A model generated the notes under the pieces. That model made no database searches and was not told the DNA's origin. It saw nothing but the letters and a program-made list of their open reading frames with translations. From assembly GCA_039090855.1 (NCBI GenBank), contig CM077002.1:82898194-82962193 (forward strand): a DNA stretch of 64,000 nucleotides, given 5' to 3'. Source of the DNA: Macrothele yani (Eukaryota; Arthropoda; Arachnida; Araneae; Macrothelidae). This document shows, in pieces, positions 54,140 through 64,000 of this stretch (position 1 is its first letter; each line of letters begins with the position of its first letter). The position numbers and the translations under genes were made by a program.

Positions 54140-55905
54140 TTTCTGTCGTAATGAGCACGTCTTTTGAATCCTTTCTGGTGCGAATTAAATTTGTCAAAGA
54201 TACAGTCAATGAAACCAGTTATAAAAAAAACAATCGGATTTTTACAATCGATAAAACATCCAGAAATACAAACAGTAACGTATTTATACCAGCTGCTGAA
54301 AAGTGTGTATGTTACGAAAATGTAACAAATGGCGCACAAAAAGTTTCTCATAAAAACAAAGGAAGATATCGGAGACAAAAATATTTTCAAATCGAACCAT
54401 TAAAATAAGAAATATAGAAGGGAACATGATATAACTCTACTCTTTCTTGCGGAAGAACTTTGCATAATGGGATTGTTGAAAATAGGAGAAAAATATTCTT
54501 CGTGAAAAAGCTACGCTGATGAAAGTGAACTTCTCAATTTTTTTAGCTAAAAAAGGTATTGAGCTTTACGCCCTCTAGCGGAAAAACTGTGCAATATTTA
54601 AAGAGGCTAATGTTCCACATCTTAATGTTGTGAATGTCTTACAGTTAAAAAGTAATTTCTCAATAGGGTTTTTGGAAGCGGAAATACAGCTGCAAACAGA
54701 AATACAAAAACACTGACAGAACTTTGAAGTATAAAACTCCTCAAATACTATAACCTAAAGTGTTTCACAAGGAAAATAGCATCTGGTGTTGAACGAAATT
54801 TTTAAAATCTCCTGTTTAGAAGCAGAGATGATAAGAAAAACGAATTAAACATTGGAGCCCGCTAGAGGCGAAATTGTGCATTACTTTGGGAAGAAAATGC
54901 ACACAGAGTTTTCATAGTTAGTAGTATCTGACAGAAAATAATTTTACATCGGGGTTTTGGTCCCACAGATATTGCTGTAAACGGAAACGTGAACTCATGC
55001 CCTCTGGTGGCAGACTTATGCATTAAGAAAAAATTGAAATTGTGCCAGAAACATTTCGCAGCAGAAACGCTCTCCAACGAAGAAATAATTTTTCAAATCG
55101 GACTCTTACAAGCAGAGATATCGACAGAAATAAGATATACATCTATGCTCCTGGCGGGAAACTATGCGTTATTTTTGGAAGGAGGTATTCTCGAAAGGTT
55201 TTCCGATGTGAGCCGTATCGGTCCACAAAATAATTTTTCAGTCGAGTTTTCGAAAACTTAAATTTTTCTGGAAATACATCACAAGCAGAAATAAACGCTT
55301 ACTCCCTCTGGTGGCCAAACCATTTTTGTCAAAAATGTAATCAGAACGTTACTCATCAGCAGCTGTACCCGATGCAGGAAGAATTTTTCAAATCGGAGTA
55401 TTAGAAGCAGAGGTATCGGGGTAAACGCAGTTTACCATTACGCCCCCAAGAGGAAAATCTATGAATTACTTCAAAAATTTTAAACTATATGAAGAATATT
55501 TCGCAGCAGAAACGCTCTTCAACAAAGAAAGAATTTTTCAAATCGGACTGTTACAAGCAGAGATGTCGACAAAAATGAGATATACATCTACGCCCCCTGC
55601 GCGAGAAAACTAGACGCTATTTTAAGCTGGAGGTATTATCGAAAGGTTTTCCTACGTAAGCGGTATTGATCTACGAAATAATTTTTTAAATCGAGTTTTC
55701 GAAAGCTTAAATTTTGCTGGAAATACTTCACAAACAGAAATAGACACTTCTACTCCCTGGTGGCCAAACTATTCTTTATGAAAAATTAGAAATTATGTGC
55801 AAAACATTTCCCGTGAGAAATTGTTTCCGATGCAGGAAGAATTTTTCTATTCTGAATTTTAGAAGCAGAGATATCGGGGGAAACGCAATTTAGAAATTTG
55901 TGATG
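54140..55905 (+). repeat. Dispersed repeat built from about 145-bp units with CTCF-like cores
   Basis: The core CCCYCTRGYGG recurs at about 54570, 54859 (as CCCGCTAGAGG), 54999, 55147, 55301, 55440, 55590 and 55752, mostly 136-165 bp apart. Between cores is a constant phrase: GAAGAATTTTTCAAATCGGA, then TTAGAAGCAGAGATATCG, then AAATAAGATATACATCTACG. The same order occurs inverted at 44.9-46.4 kb. The start (54140-54410) reads as an open frame (SFESFLVRIKFVKDTVNE) whose beginning is also visible in the inverted copy. No known protein. Confidence 0.82.
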
Positions 55906-56062
55906 TCTGCATAATGTACACTGAGTTAGCTTTGCATTAAGAGCACTCCTTTCCCTGTTTTGCATATTCGGAGTGATAACGAAGTACCACGTGATATCAA
56001 CGTCACGTGCGGCCACCATAAATTGTGCACACCTATCCTCTGTACGTTATCAGTAAACGTTT

Positions 56063-56400
56063 ACCAGTAATAGGGAAACGTGGTGACGTAAGCAAATTTG
56101 ACCGCGGCCAGATAGTTGGGGCCCAGACGGAAGGTGCCAGTGTTTCGGAAACAGCATGGCTGTTCCCGTACTACCGTATCAAGGGTGTACTGGGACTGGA
56201 TCAACCATGCACAGACATCCAGTAGAAGGGCTCACATTGGTCCGCAACGCGCAGTTGATCCTGAGCGTCGGGTGTCATGACTGGTATCTCAGCGACGACG
56301 CGCAACAGTCACCCACTAGTTCAACAGTGGTGCAATTCGACCTATTTCCACATGTACCATGCACCATGCGCCATAGCTTACATTAGCTGGGATTTCACAG
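56063..56400 (+). pseudogene. Tc1-like transposase, N-terminal fragment
   Basis: GKRGDVSKFDRGQIVGAQTE followed by GASVSETAWLF is the first helix-turn-helix region of a Tc1-type transposase. The sequence then degrades with frame changes (QQWCNSTYFHM). No catalytic part or inverted ends were found. Confidence 0.75.
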
Positions 56401-56439
56401 CTGGAAACCAACGATGGTACTCATGCAAAATATTCTTCA

Positions 56440-56970
56440 CAAGGGCAGCTAGCTGTGCGATGGAAAAATAATTTTTCCAATATGCCTTTCAGAAGAAGAG
56501 ATAGCAAGAAAATAATTTGTACATACACGCCGCCTGGAAGAGATGTTTTACTTTATTTAAAGTGAAAAATATTCGCAACTTTACCAGAGCAAATTGCATG
56601 CAATGCAAAAATTATTATTTCAATCGGAATTTTGGCAGCGGACACAATTTCAAACAGAAATACAAGTTTTCCGACCTAGCAGCAAAAACGGTTACTGTGA
56701 ATGATTCCTAAATTCAGGGGGAAATGTTCCCTGAATTGAATAGTATCCGATGAAGAAATTATAATTTAAATGTGACTTTAAGAAGAAGAGACATTGAGAA
56801 AAATATAACAAACGTTTACGCCCCTAGCGGAGAAACTGCATAACTTTGGGCAGAAACTATGCGTGAAATATTTTCAGAGTTGAGAGGTACTGTCCAAAAA
56901 TTTATTTTTTCAATCGGGTTTTAAAAGATGTAGACGCTGCCGTGAATGAGTTAATAAGTTTTATAAAACT
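56440..56970 (+). repeat. More of the about 145-bp unit repeat
   Basis: Contains GAAGAAGAGATAGCAAG, ACACGCCGCCTGGAAGAG, TTTACGCCCCTAGCGGAGAA and similar phrases, more diverged than at 54-56 kb. Confidence 0.7.
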
Positions 56971-57204
56971 TATAAGTTAACAAGTTTTTATAAGTTATAA
57001 ACAGAAATACCCGGTTATCCTTCCTCTTCCCAGAGAATCAATCTTATTTTACAAAATACTAGAAATTGTGTGTATAACATTCATAATAGAAAATACTCTT
57101 GTAAACGAATACGAAAAAGAGTATTTTTGTATTATACACACTCAATGTTACGTGAAAGCATGGTATATATAGATGGCTACATGAGAGCATGGTGTGAAAA
57201 AATA

Positions 57205-57991
57205 CAGGGTAATTCAAAACGATTCATCCGATTTCAAATGACTGTATTTTATGTTTTTATAAATATACAGCAATTAAATGTGCATAGGATAAAGAAAAAA
57301 ACTGTCTAAAATTTGTTTTCATACCTTATAAATGTTCTATGTGACTTCCATCGATCACGTGAACTACGTCGAGAGGATAATCAAATTCCTGCCACACGTG
57401 ATCAAGCATGTCTGTTGTCAACGACTGCAGAGCTCTATGAATGCGAACTTTGAGTCCACCAAGTGTTGTGGGCAATGGTGGCACATACACATTTTCCTTA
57501 ACATACCCCCATAAGAAAAAGTTGTAAGGGGTCAGGTCTGGAGACCTGGCTGACCACCTGTAGAGCGCCTTGTCGTCGTGTCCGCAGCGACCAACCCAGC
57601 GGTTAGGAAGCTGTTCGTTAACGTAATGGCGGCTTTCTAACCGTTATTCGTTAAGGTCGCGCTCAGTTTCAATTACTGCATGTGGGTTTTCCGTGCTCCA
57701 TATGCGAATGTTATGACGGTTGACCTTGCTACTTAAATGGAATGCTGCTTCGTCACTAAACACCAGCAGTGAAGCAAATTTGTCGTCCCCCATCGCCTCC
57801 TGCATGACATTTTTTACAATGATAAGCTTTCGCCCAGGTGCAGATACACGGGTTACACTGCGCCAACTAGCGGTTACATTCGTAAGCTCAGTGCGTTTCT
57901 CTTCTTTTTAATGTGTGGTACGCTACTATTACCTTGATTTTTACGGAGCTATGATCTAATGGAATAGGATGAATCATTTTGAATTCCGCTG
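57205..57991 (-). mobile_element. Deleted DD41D-type transposon (MITE-like)
   Basis: Ends CAGGGTAATTCAAAACGATT (57205) and CAGCGGAATTCAAAATGATT (inverted, 57991) lie next to TA (57203-57204, 57992-57993). It is only 787 bp long because the middle of the transposase is missing. Confidence 0.9.
57330..57905 (-). pseudogene. DD41D-type transposase remnant with internal deletion
   Basis: The minus strand gives LLVFSDEAAFHLSSKVN (first Asp), IRIWSTENPHA, then a jump to EQLPNRWVGRCG, RSPDLTPYNFFLWGYVK (third Asp replaced by Asn) and a nearly normal C-terminus. The segment with the second Asp is deleted. Confidence 0.85.
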
Positions 57992-57994
57992 TAT

Positions 57995-58440
57995 ATTTTG
58001 ATATCGGAAGCAAAAAGAATTTCTCTAATCGGACTTTCAGAAGCAGATATATCGAGAAAATTAAGATATGCGTTTATGCCCAGTAGCGGAAAGACTTTAT
58101 ATTATTTTGAGTAGAAAATAATAATTTTTGCGCAGCAAATAGTATCTGATGAAAAGAGTAATTTTGCAAGCCAGTTTTTACAAGCGTAGATACGGCAGTA
58201 AATATGTTAGAAACAGGAATATTTACTTATGCCCCTGATGGCAAATATGTTCTCCATGAGAAATAAGAAATTATAGGGAAAATATTCTTCACCATTAATG
58301 AAGCCGTCGCAAAAATATTTTTTAAAATCGTACGTTTAGAAGTAGAGATATCGGAAAAATACTACATTTACGCCTTCTCTGAAAAATTATGCGTTGTTTG
58401 AAGAGAGAACTGCACGAATAATTAGCATAGGGATGAAATG
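57995..58440 (+). repeat. About 145-bp unit repeat, third block
   Basis: TTTCAGAAGCAGATATATCG, TTTATGCCCAGTAGCGG, TTATGCCCCTGATGGC and TTAGAAGTAGAGATATCGG occur in the same order as at 54-56 kb. The DD41D remnant at 57.2 kb lies between this block and the one ending near 56970. Confidence 0.7.
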
Positions 58441-58824
58441 TATCGAAGAAAAAGGGAAAAAAATATTTTGTTATCAGCATCTCACTGCTGCCTGTTGCGA
58501 CACAGATCAGACTTGCGTCAGATCAGATCTAGGTAAGTCGTTACATTTTATGGAATGAACAGCTTATGGAGGCGCATTTAGCACGTAACAGATGCGAAAC
58601 TTTTGACATGGTCATCAGAGGTAGTTTTGTCTAGACAAAAACACTGCACCAGTGAATGAGCTTTGTAAACCGGTATATATCCATAACTGTTTACATTCAT
58701 ACCTCTTTGAGAAACGGTTGTTGATGTTGCGAGGAAGCACAGGATTGCTTCGACAGCACAAATTTGAACGGTATTCAGATTGTTAAGGCACATCTGTTTA
58801 GTTTCAGTTGCTTGGAACTTCATT

Positions 58825-58899
58825 ATAGGGCGTGGTGTAGCGGTAGCATTCGTGAACGGAAATAGGAACATGCGAGTTCGATTCCCGCTCCAGGGTGAT
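58825..58899 (+). repeat. tRNA-like sequence (SINE head or pseudo-tRNA)
   Basis: GGGCGTGGTGTAGCGGTAGC (A box) and GAGTTCGATTCCCGCTCC (B box) lie 45 bp apart, but acceptor and anticodon stems are not convincing. A separate family from the main SINE. Confidence 0.5.
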
Positions 58900-58929
58900 G
58901 TAATTTTCACGTTTTCTGAAGAGTTACAT

Positions 58930-61690
58930 GGGGAACAGTGAAAATTCGGCACCTTTGGTTAGATAATGACATTTGCAACTCTTTGAAGAAGAATGGTATA
59001 TACTGTTATTTCTATCACTAGCGCATATCCTGTCCTAGGACGGTGGTTTTAAAGCTTTAAATAAATATTAATATATAGGGGATGTTGCCCGTCCTATGAC
59101 GGAGTGAAATTTTTAATTAAAGCAGATTAAAAACAAATCAAATAGACGCCGGATTTCTGTAAGGAAATATAGTACAAACTTATATAGTAAGAATTCATTC
59201 ATGTTAGAACTAAAAATTGTATGATATTTATTTCCGTTTTTCAAAAGACCTGGCGATAAATAACATTCTGTGTAAAATATTTGTTGTTGTTTAACAATTG
59301 CAGATTAGAGCATTTAGATAGGTCGATATTTTGCACAATGTGTAATATAATCAGCACTAAACTCAGAAAGTTGTTTTCGTGTAAACTTACCTTAACAACT
59401 TTTTCTTTGATCTTTCGCGTTAAATGACTTTTTCTCCGGCACACATGTTATTTATTCCCTTCACGTCTTGTTTTATAAACTGTCCTATTCTACGGTTAGT
59501 TTGAAACTTCATAACAAAGCTTTTTCTACAAATAATGCGACATGTGATATTACAAATCGGAATTATCTAAATTCTCGACAATGTGCTATTGGGGCGACAT
59601 CTGCTTTTAGATGCAATCTTGCTCACTTTGACATCTCAAGATTTCAGTTTTTATTGTAAGTTACAGCGTTTAGATAGATCGATATTTTGCAAAATGTATA
59701 TTATAGACAGCACTAAACTCGGAAAGTTAGTTAAATTAAAAAAGTAAAAAATAATTAAAGCGTACAAATTAATATTCGAATTGTGCTAAATTAAATTAAT
59801 ATACAAACACAACTTGCCGTGATATTAAGATTTTAATTCGAATTTTGTAGATCTGATAAACAGAACTCGAGTCATTGATAATCCAATGTTTATAAATTAG
59901 CACGCGATCACATTGACATCAAAAAGTGATCGCGGGCTATTATATAGCAGGCAATCATTTTGACATCTCTAGAGCACACACGAAGTGTTCGATAAATGAT
60001 GGCGCAACAATGCAGACGTTGCTGTGGCATCAAGCGCTCCAAAGAGTTAGATGGATCTGGGTGTTTATATATATTATAATAAGGGCACTCTGCCGGTTTT
60101 ACGAATATTCCGATGTTAATACCGTACGATAAATATAATGCAAAATGCAGCGTTAAGAAAAGAAGAAAAACAACGTTTCTAAATAAATGCCATATCATGG
60201 TTTTACTTACGAACACACATACGTGCTGCATATTAATCTATGACCTGTATTGCTGGAATATGAAATGCCCTTTCGTATGAAGTGGTAAATTCCGTACTCT
60301 TAAGATCGTGAAATATCATTCCAGCACTCCAAAAATGTTCCATTATTAAGCTTTGACCAAAACATTTAAATAATAAAACGGAAGAAGAAAAAAGAGAAAA
60401 GAAATCAGAGAGAAAGAGAGAGAGAGAATAAATTTTTTCACTTGAACGGACAAAATACAGCGCAAGAGAGTGCATTTCCATAGGGATGTTACTTTTAATC
60501 CGAAAATGGAATATGCACCACATGAGATGCATGTCCTTCGCAAATACATCTGGTGCCCCGCAAACAAAAAAATTAAAAAAATGGCACGAACGTCAGTGTA
60601 GCAAATTCTGTATAATGAATGTATCCAATAGTTATCAATTATTCATCAAGTATGAGTTTCGAAGTCTGCAGTCAAAATGCTATCCAATCCATTTCACGCA
60701 CCGAAGCATAAACATTGCACGATCCAAGGTGCAAATAGCGCATATCCTGTGATGGTAACGTTAGAGAAATCCGAGGGGCACTTGTTTCCTAATTATGCTT
60801 CGACAACAGTAAAAATATTACTTATAATGAAACTGGGGTATTATATTTAATGAAAGCACAATTTTTGAAATTAAACGGATGCGTGCGTTGCGACTTCGTT
60901 TTAGCAACCTACACAGGGGAAACATACCATGTTTTATGATATTACTGTTTCAGAGAAATTAAAATTGTACTCAGACGATGAATACTGCTCTATTTTTTTA
61001 GGTTTCATTTCCCTGCATGAAAGCTAGGTGTACGAATTGCCGTTTATAACTTAGAACAACTTTTTCCTTATACTCTGATAACATGTCTAATTCCATTTCA
61101 CGACGCCACCCACTGAATTCTCCAACAACATTTAATGAACCAACCAGCCTGTTTTATTAAAGTGAATTTAGATTTATTCCAAAATCAAGCAACTGATTAA
61201 CAGTGAAGAATCTGTTTTTGTTTTTATTTATTTATTCATTGCAAAACTGGATAATGAATTGAAAGCCTCGACCACTTTCTTTGTTAATTTTTTCTTAAAT
61301 TTCTTGCCTTGAAAAGAAAATAAAGAACAAAAAAGGAAAAAGAAAAATGCCTAATAATTCACCTCGATCACGAGGATATTTGACAACTCATTTTAGGGTA
61401 AATACAGTTGCATTGTCTGTCCGACCATGCCTATAAAACCCTTTTGCCTTTCCTTTCGAAATTAAAAAAAATATCTTTTGATGGCAAACAGCATATCAAA
61501 ATTTAAACGCGTCAAAAGTTATATATAGTTAAGTTTCTAATAAAGTTCATAATTTTTCCACCGGGAGTTGTGAAAGTCAGAAATTTGAGATTTTCGGAGT
61601 GACGGTGTGAAGTGATTATTTTAGTAAAGGTGATTTTTTTGTCTGATAAGCCATGCAAAATGGTTAATTTTTTCTCGATTTTATTTTGTA
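58930..61690. other. No gene seen; diverged duplications and simple repeats
   Basis: Two copies of a stretch with TTTAGATAGRTCGATATTTT and CAGCACTAAACTC occur at 59308-59371 and 59669-59729, about 360 bp apart. A 9-bp hairpin (CGCGATCAC/GTGATCGCG) lies at 59903-59935. A GA microsatellite is at 60407-60430. Open frames here lack any motif. Confidence 0.5.
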
Positions 61691-61849
61691 TGAACACCGA
61701 AGAGCCAAAACACCATGAGCAGCGTGTCTTTATGCAAATCGAAGAACATGCAGATAAACGACTGCGAGTGCGAAGGTCTTGAAAAGGTATAAATAACACC
61801 TAATACTGAGATCCGTTAATCATTGTTATTCTTGTTCTTCAAATAGGAA

Positions 61850-62871
61850 AGGCAGCAGACTTAAGCGAGTTTGACAAATGCCAAATTGTAATGGCCAGAC
61901 GACTGGGTCAGAGCATTTTCGAGATGGCGAGGCGTGTGGGGTGCTCTCGGTCAGCAGTGGTCAGTTCCTTCAAAAAGTGATCCGAGGAGGGAAAAAAAAC
62001 CACAAACCTTCGGTAAGGTGTGAGCCGACCATGGTTTATTAATGCTGGAGGTCAGACGAGTCTATCCCGTATGCTACGAGCCAACAGAAGGGACAGTGTT
62101 GCGCAACTGACCGGTAATTTGAATGCTGGTGGCGAGAGTAATGTGTGTCTCAACACACAGAACATCGAACCTGCTGCAAATGGGGTTATGTGGCCGCAGA
62201 CCGCTCCAAGTGCCCATGATAACCTCGGTTTGCCGTCGAAACCGCCTACAGTCGGCACATGAGCATAAAAACTGGACTTTGAATGATTGGAAAAAGGTCG
62301 CCTGGCCCAACGAATCCCGTTTCCTGTTGCATTATATAGACGGCTGGGTGCGTGTATGTCGTTTGCCTGAGGAAGTGTTGGCACCAGGATGCACTGTGGG
62401 GCAGAAACAAGCCGGTGGACGAAGTGCAAATGTTCTGCTGTGAAACCCTGGGTTCAGCCATTCATGTGTAGGAAACTATGGCATCTACCATTTACCTAAA
62501 CATCATTGCAGACCATCCTTTCATGGTAACGGTGTTCCTCTTTAGTAGTGTCTTCTTTCAGGATGATAATGCATCATGCCACACTGCCCGGACTGTTCAA
62601 GAACGGTTCGCGGAAGATTTCCAGGTATTGCCATGGCCTCCACGTCTCCTATACATCAATCCAATCGAGCATCTGTGGTTTGTATAGGAACAGCAAATTC
62701 AATCTGCGACGGCTCAACCACGTATAACTTACAAGAGTTAAAGGATCTGCTGATAACGTATTGATACCAGGTACGACAAGACACCTTTAGAAATTTTGTA
62801 GCGCCGAAAGATCTCTTACCTCAAGGGGTAAGAGATCTTTTGTCGGCACTTGGTGGACCAGCATCATATTA
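61850..62871 (+). pseudogene. Tc1-like transposase, broken (element H)
   Basis: The N-terminal region reads [20 protein letters not shown] and [16 protein letters not shown], followed by stops. Later WTLNDWKKVAWPNESRF has Asn where the first catalytic Asp (SDESRF) belongs. FQDDNASCHTARTVQERF keeps the second Asp and NPIEHLWFV the Glu. The C-terminus ends ALGGPASY. Frame changes near 62450-62540 and a hairpin insertion at 62.8 kb add further damage. Confidence 0.87.
62802..62847. repeat. Near-perfect hairpin in element H
   Basis: AAAGATCTCTTACC, loop TCAAGG, GGTAAGAGATCTTT, extended by GCCG/CGGC after a one-base bulge. It lies in the transposase C-terminal region. Confidence 0.9.
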
Positions 62872-63164
62872 GGCAGGTGGTCACGTTTTGGCTCTTCGGT
62901 ATATTCTGAAATTTCCCACCACGAAGTCACATTTATGACGGCTTGTTTAAAGGCTCACGTCAAACGCATTTATGGCTGCTTCTTTAAAAACCATTTTAAC
63001 TACAGTGGAAACTTTTTTTTTTTACCTAAAGTACTTTTAGAACAAATAAACACTAGGTATTTTTGAAAACATTAAATTTTCAATCACGTGGTGAATATTT
63101 CGTTATGGTCACTGCCGTAGGAGAATTTCAATATTTCCGAAAATTTCCAGCTACGTCGAAAGCT

Positions 63165-63390
63165 ATTGCGAGGGGGGAGTGACGACCACCGTGAGCAACT
63201 CGATAGGCTATAAGCTGTATCCCTTCCCAAATTTAGGGTCATTGGTTCCAGGAAAGAGAGAGAGAGAGCATCTGTCGTAAGTAGAACAAACACAACATCC
63301 ATGCCTCACCGGGAGATATGAACCCGGACCCATCTCAGACAAACGATCAGAAGCCAACGCTCAGACCACTGCGCCACCAGGCGGCAAACT
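63165..63390 (-). repeat. tRNA-derived SINE
   Basis: Body GACGACCACCGTGAGCAACT and TTAGGGTCATTGGTTCCAGG, head GATATGAACCCGGACCCATC and CCACTGCGCCACC. A small GA run is inserted at 63258-63268. Confidence 0.88.
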
Positions 63391-63399
63391 CCTTCGGTA

Positions 63400-64000
63400 C
63401 TTGATCGGTCATAAAATACTTATATTTTTCGTACCGTTGTATTTCCCGTTCATAAATTAAATCGTGAGGGTTTTAGGACCTTAGAGGAGTTTTAATGACA
63501 TTAGTAAAAATTGCTGTATGATCGATAAGAGTGCTGTGTTAACATGGCTGAATAGAACATCGGGCCATCGAATTGTGGTCGCAAGAGCTTGATGGGAAAT
63601 TAGTTTTTGGAGAAATTTTGTTCTCTCCTTTTTCGTTTCTCTCTCTCTCTCACTTTTACTGGAGTGCATTTCCGTTCAAGACGTTTTCATTTATTTACAG
63701 GAACTATCGCAATAAAGGATTTTCATTTATTTCCAGGAACTATCGCAATAAATCATCTGTATCATTTATAATTTACAAACAGTACCTTTTTAAAATAACA
63801 TTGTTTAGTTCATGATATTTAAAGTTTTATAATAAAATTTATTGGATTATAAGATATCGTGAACGAGCAATAGCAATTTATTATGAGGTACGTCATATCT
63901 CTGCGTTCAAACTTTCTTGCTCCTGTGAAATACGAAGTTTATTATTGCTATCATTATTTTTTTCTTTTTCGTAAGAAATATGCCAACAAAATCAAATTCC
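63400..64000. other. No gene seen; one 36-bp tandem duplication
   Basis: TTTTCATTTATTTMCAGGAA with CTATCGCAATAAA following occurs at 63684 and 63720. The rest is AT-rich. Confidence 0.55.

Larger units (their letters stand above)
61695..62902 (+). mobile_element. Tc1-like transposon H, full length
   Basis: Ends ACCGAAGAGCCAAAACACC (61696) and, inverted, ACCGAAGAGCCAAAACGTG (to about 62901). Transposase relic on the plus strand. TA near both ends. Confidence 0.88.

Noticed and set aside
59020..59105. Two hairpins (TGTCCTAGGACGG and CCGTCCTATGACGG) as Helitron ends
   Set aside because: No CTRRT follows at the proper distance and there is no coding remnant nearby.
62802..62847. Bacterial-type terminator
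   Set aside because: The stem lies in a eukaryotic transposon relic; there is no operon or T tract context that would make sense.

Overview
This is a eukaryotic nuclear window (AT-rich, no operons) that is almost entirely repetitive. The mix suggests an arthropod, and an arachnid or other chelicerate is my best guess: many decayed Tc1-like copies, an RTE-clade LINE, a Ty3/gypsy element with integrase placed before reverse transcriptase, and an abundant tRNA-derived SINE. The species cannot be named from the sequence. Only one piece looks like a host gene: a minus-strand terminal exon near 43.0-43.2 kb that encodes a membrane-spanning C-terminus, with a good 3' splice site and a polyadenylation signal.

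Layout. 1-1.14 kb is a degenerate tandem repeat. 1.5-2.44 kb is a decayed Jockey-like LINE. 2.8-7.9 kb is a nested inverted-repeat complex with two opposed copies of one RTE LINE. 9.6-10.9 kb, 14.5-15.9 kb and 19.7-21.1 kb are Tc1-like elements. 16.2-18.1 kb is a foldback-type element built from about 117-bp subunits. 22.1-27.9 kb is a complete LTR retrotransposon. 29.7-32.2 kb holds a Tc1 remnant with an intron-like interruption and a full-length Tc1. 32.84-36.84 kb is a full-length RTE LINE inserted in an ATAAT microsatellite and broken by a block of tandem tRNA-like units. 36.9-42.5 kb holds two more Tc1-like elements and a DD41D mariner-type element.

43.3-46.4 kb is a large palindrome and its extension, which recurs inverted at 54.1-55.9 kb. 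Both are made of roughly 145-bp units that each carry a CTCF-like core. 47.8-51.3 kb is a Tc3-like transposon next to a 5'-truncated RTE. 51.7-53.0 kb is a Helitron relic: a tandem array of its 3' hairpin-CTAGT end plus the last part of its helicase. The remainder to 64 kb has a Tc1 N-terminal fragment, a deleted DD41D relative, one more Tc1, SINEs and unremarkable AT-rich DNA.

Almost every transposase or polymerase reading frame is broken by stops, frameshifts or loss of a catalytic residue. The RTE at 32.8-36.8 kb is the nearest to intact: its frame is open on both sides of the tRNA-like insertion. The most noteworthy items are the IN-before-RT gypsy element, the tRNA-like block inside the RTE, the Helitron-end array, the CTCF-like repeat family and palindrome, the foldback element and the host terminal exon.
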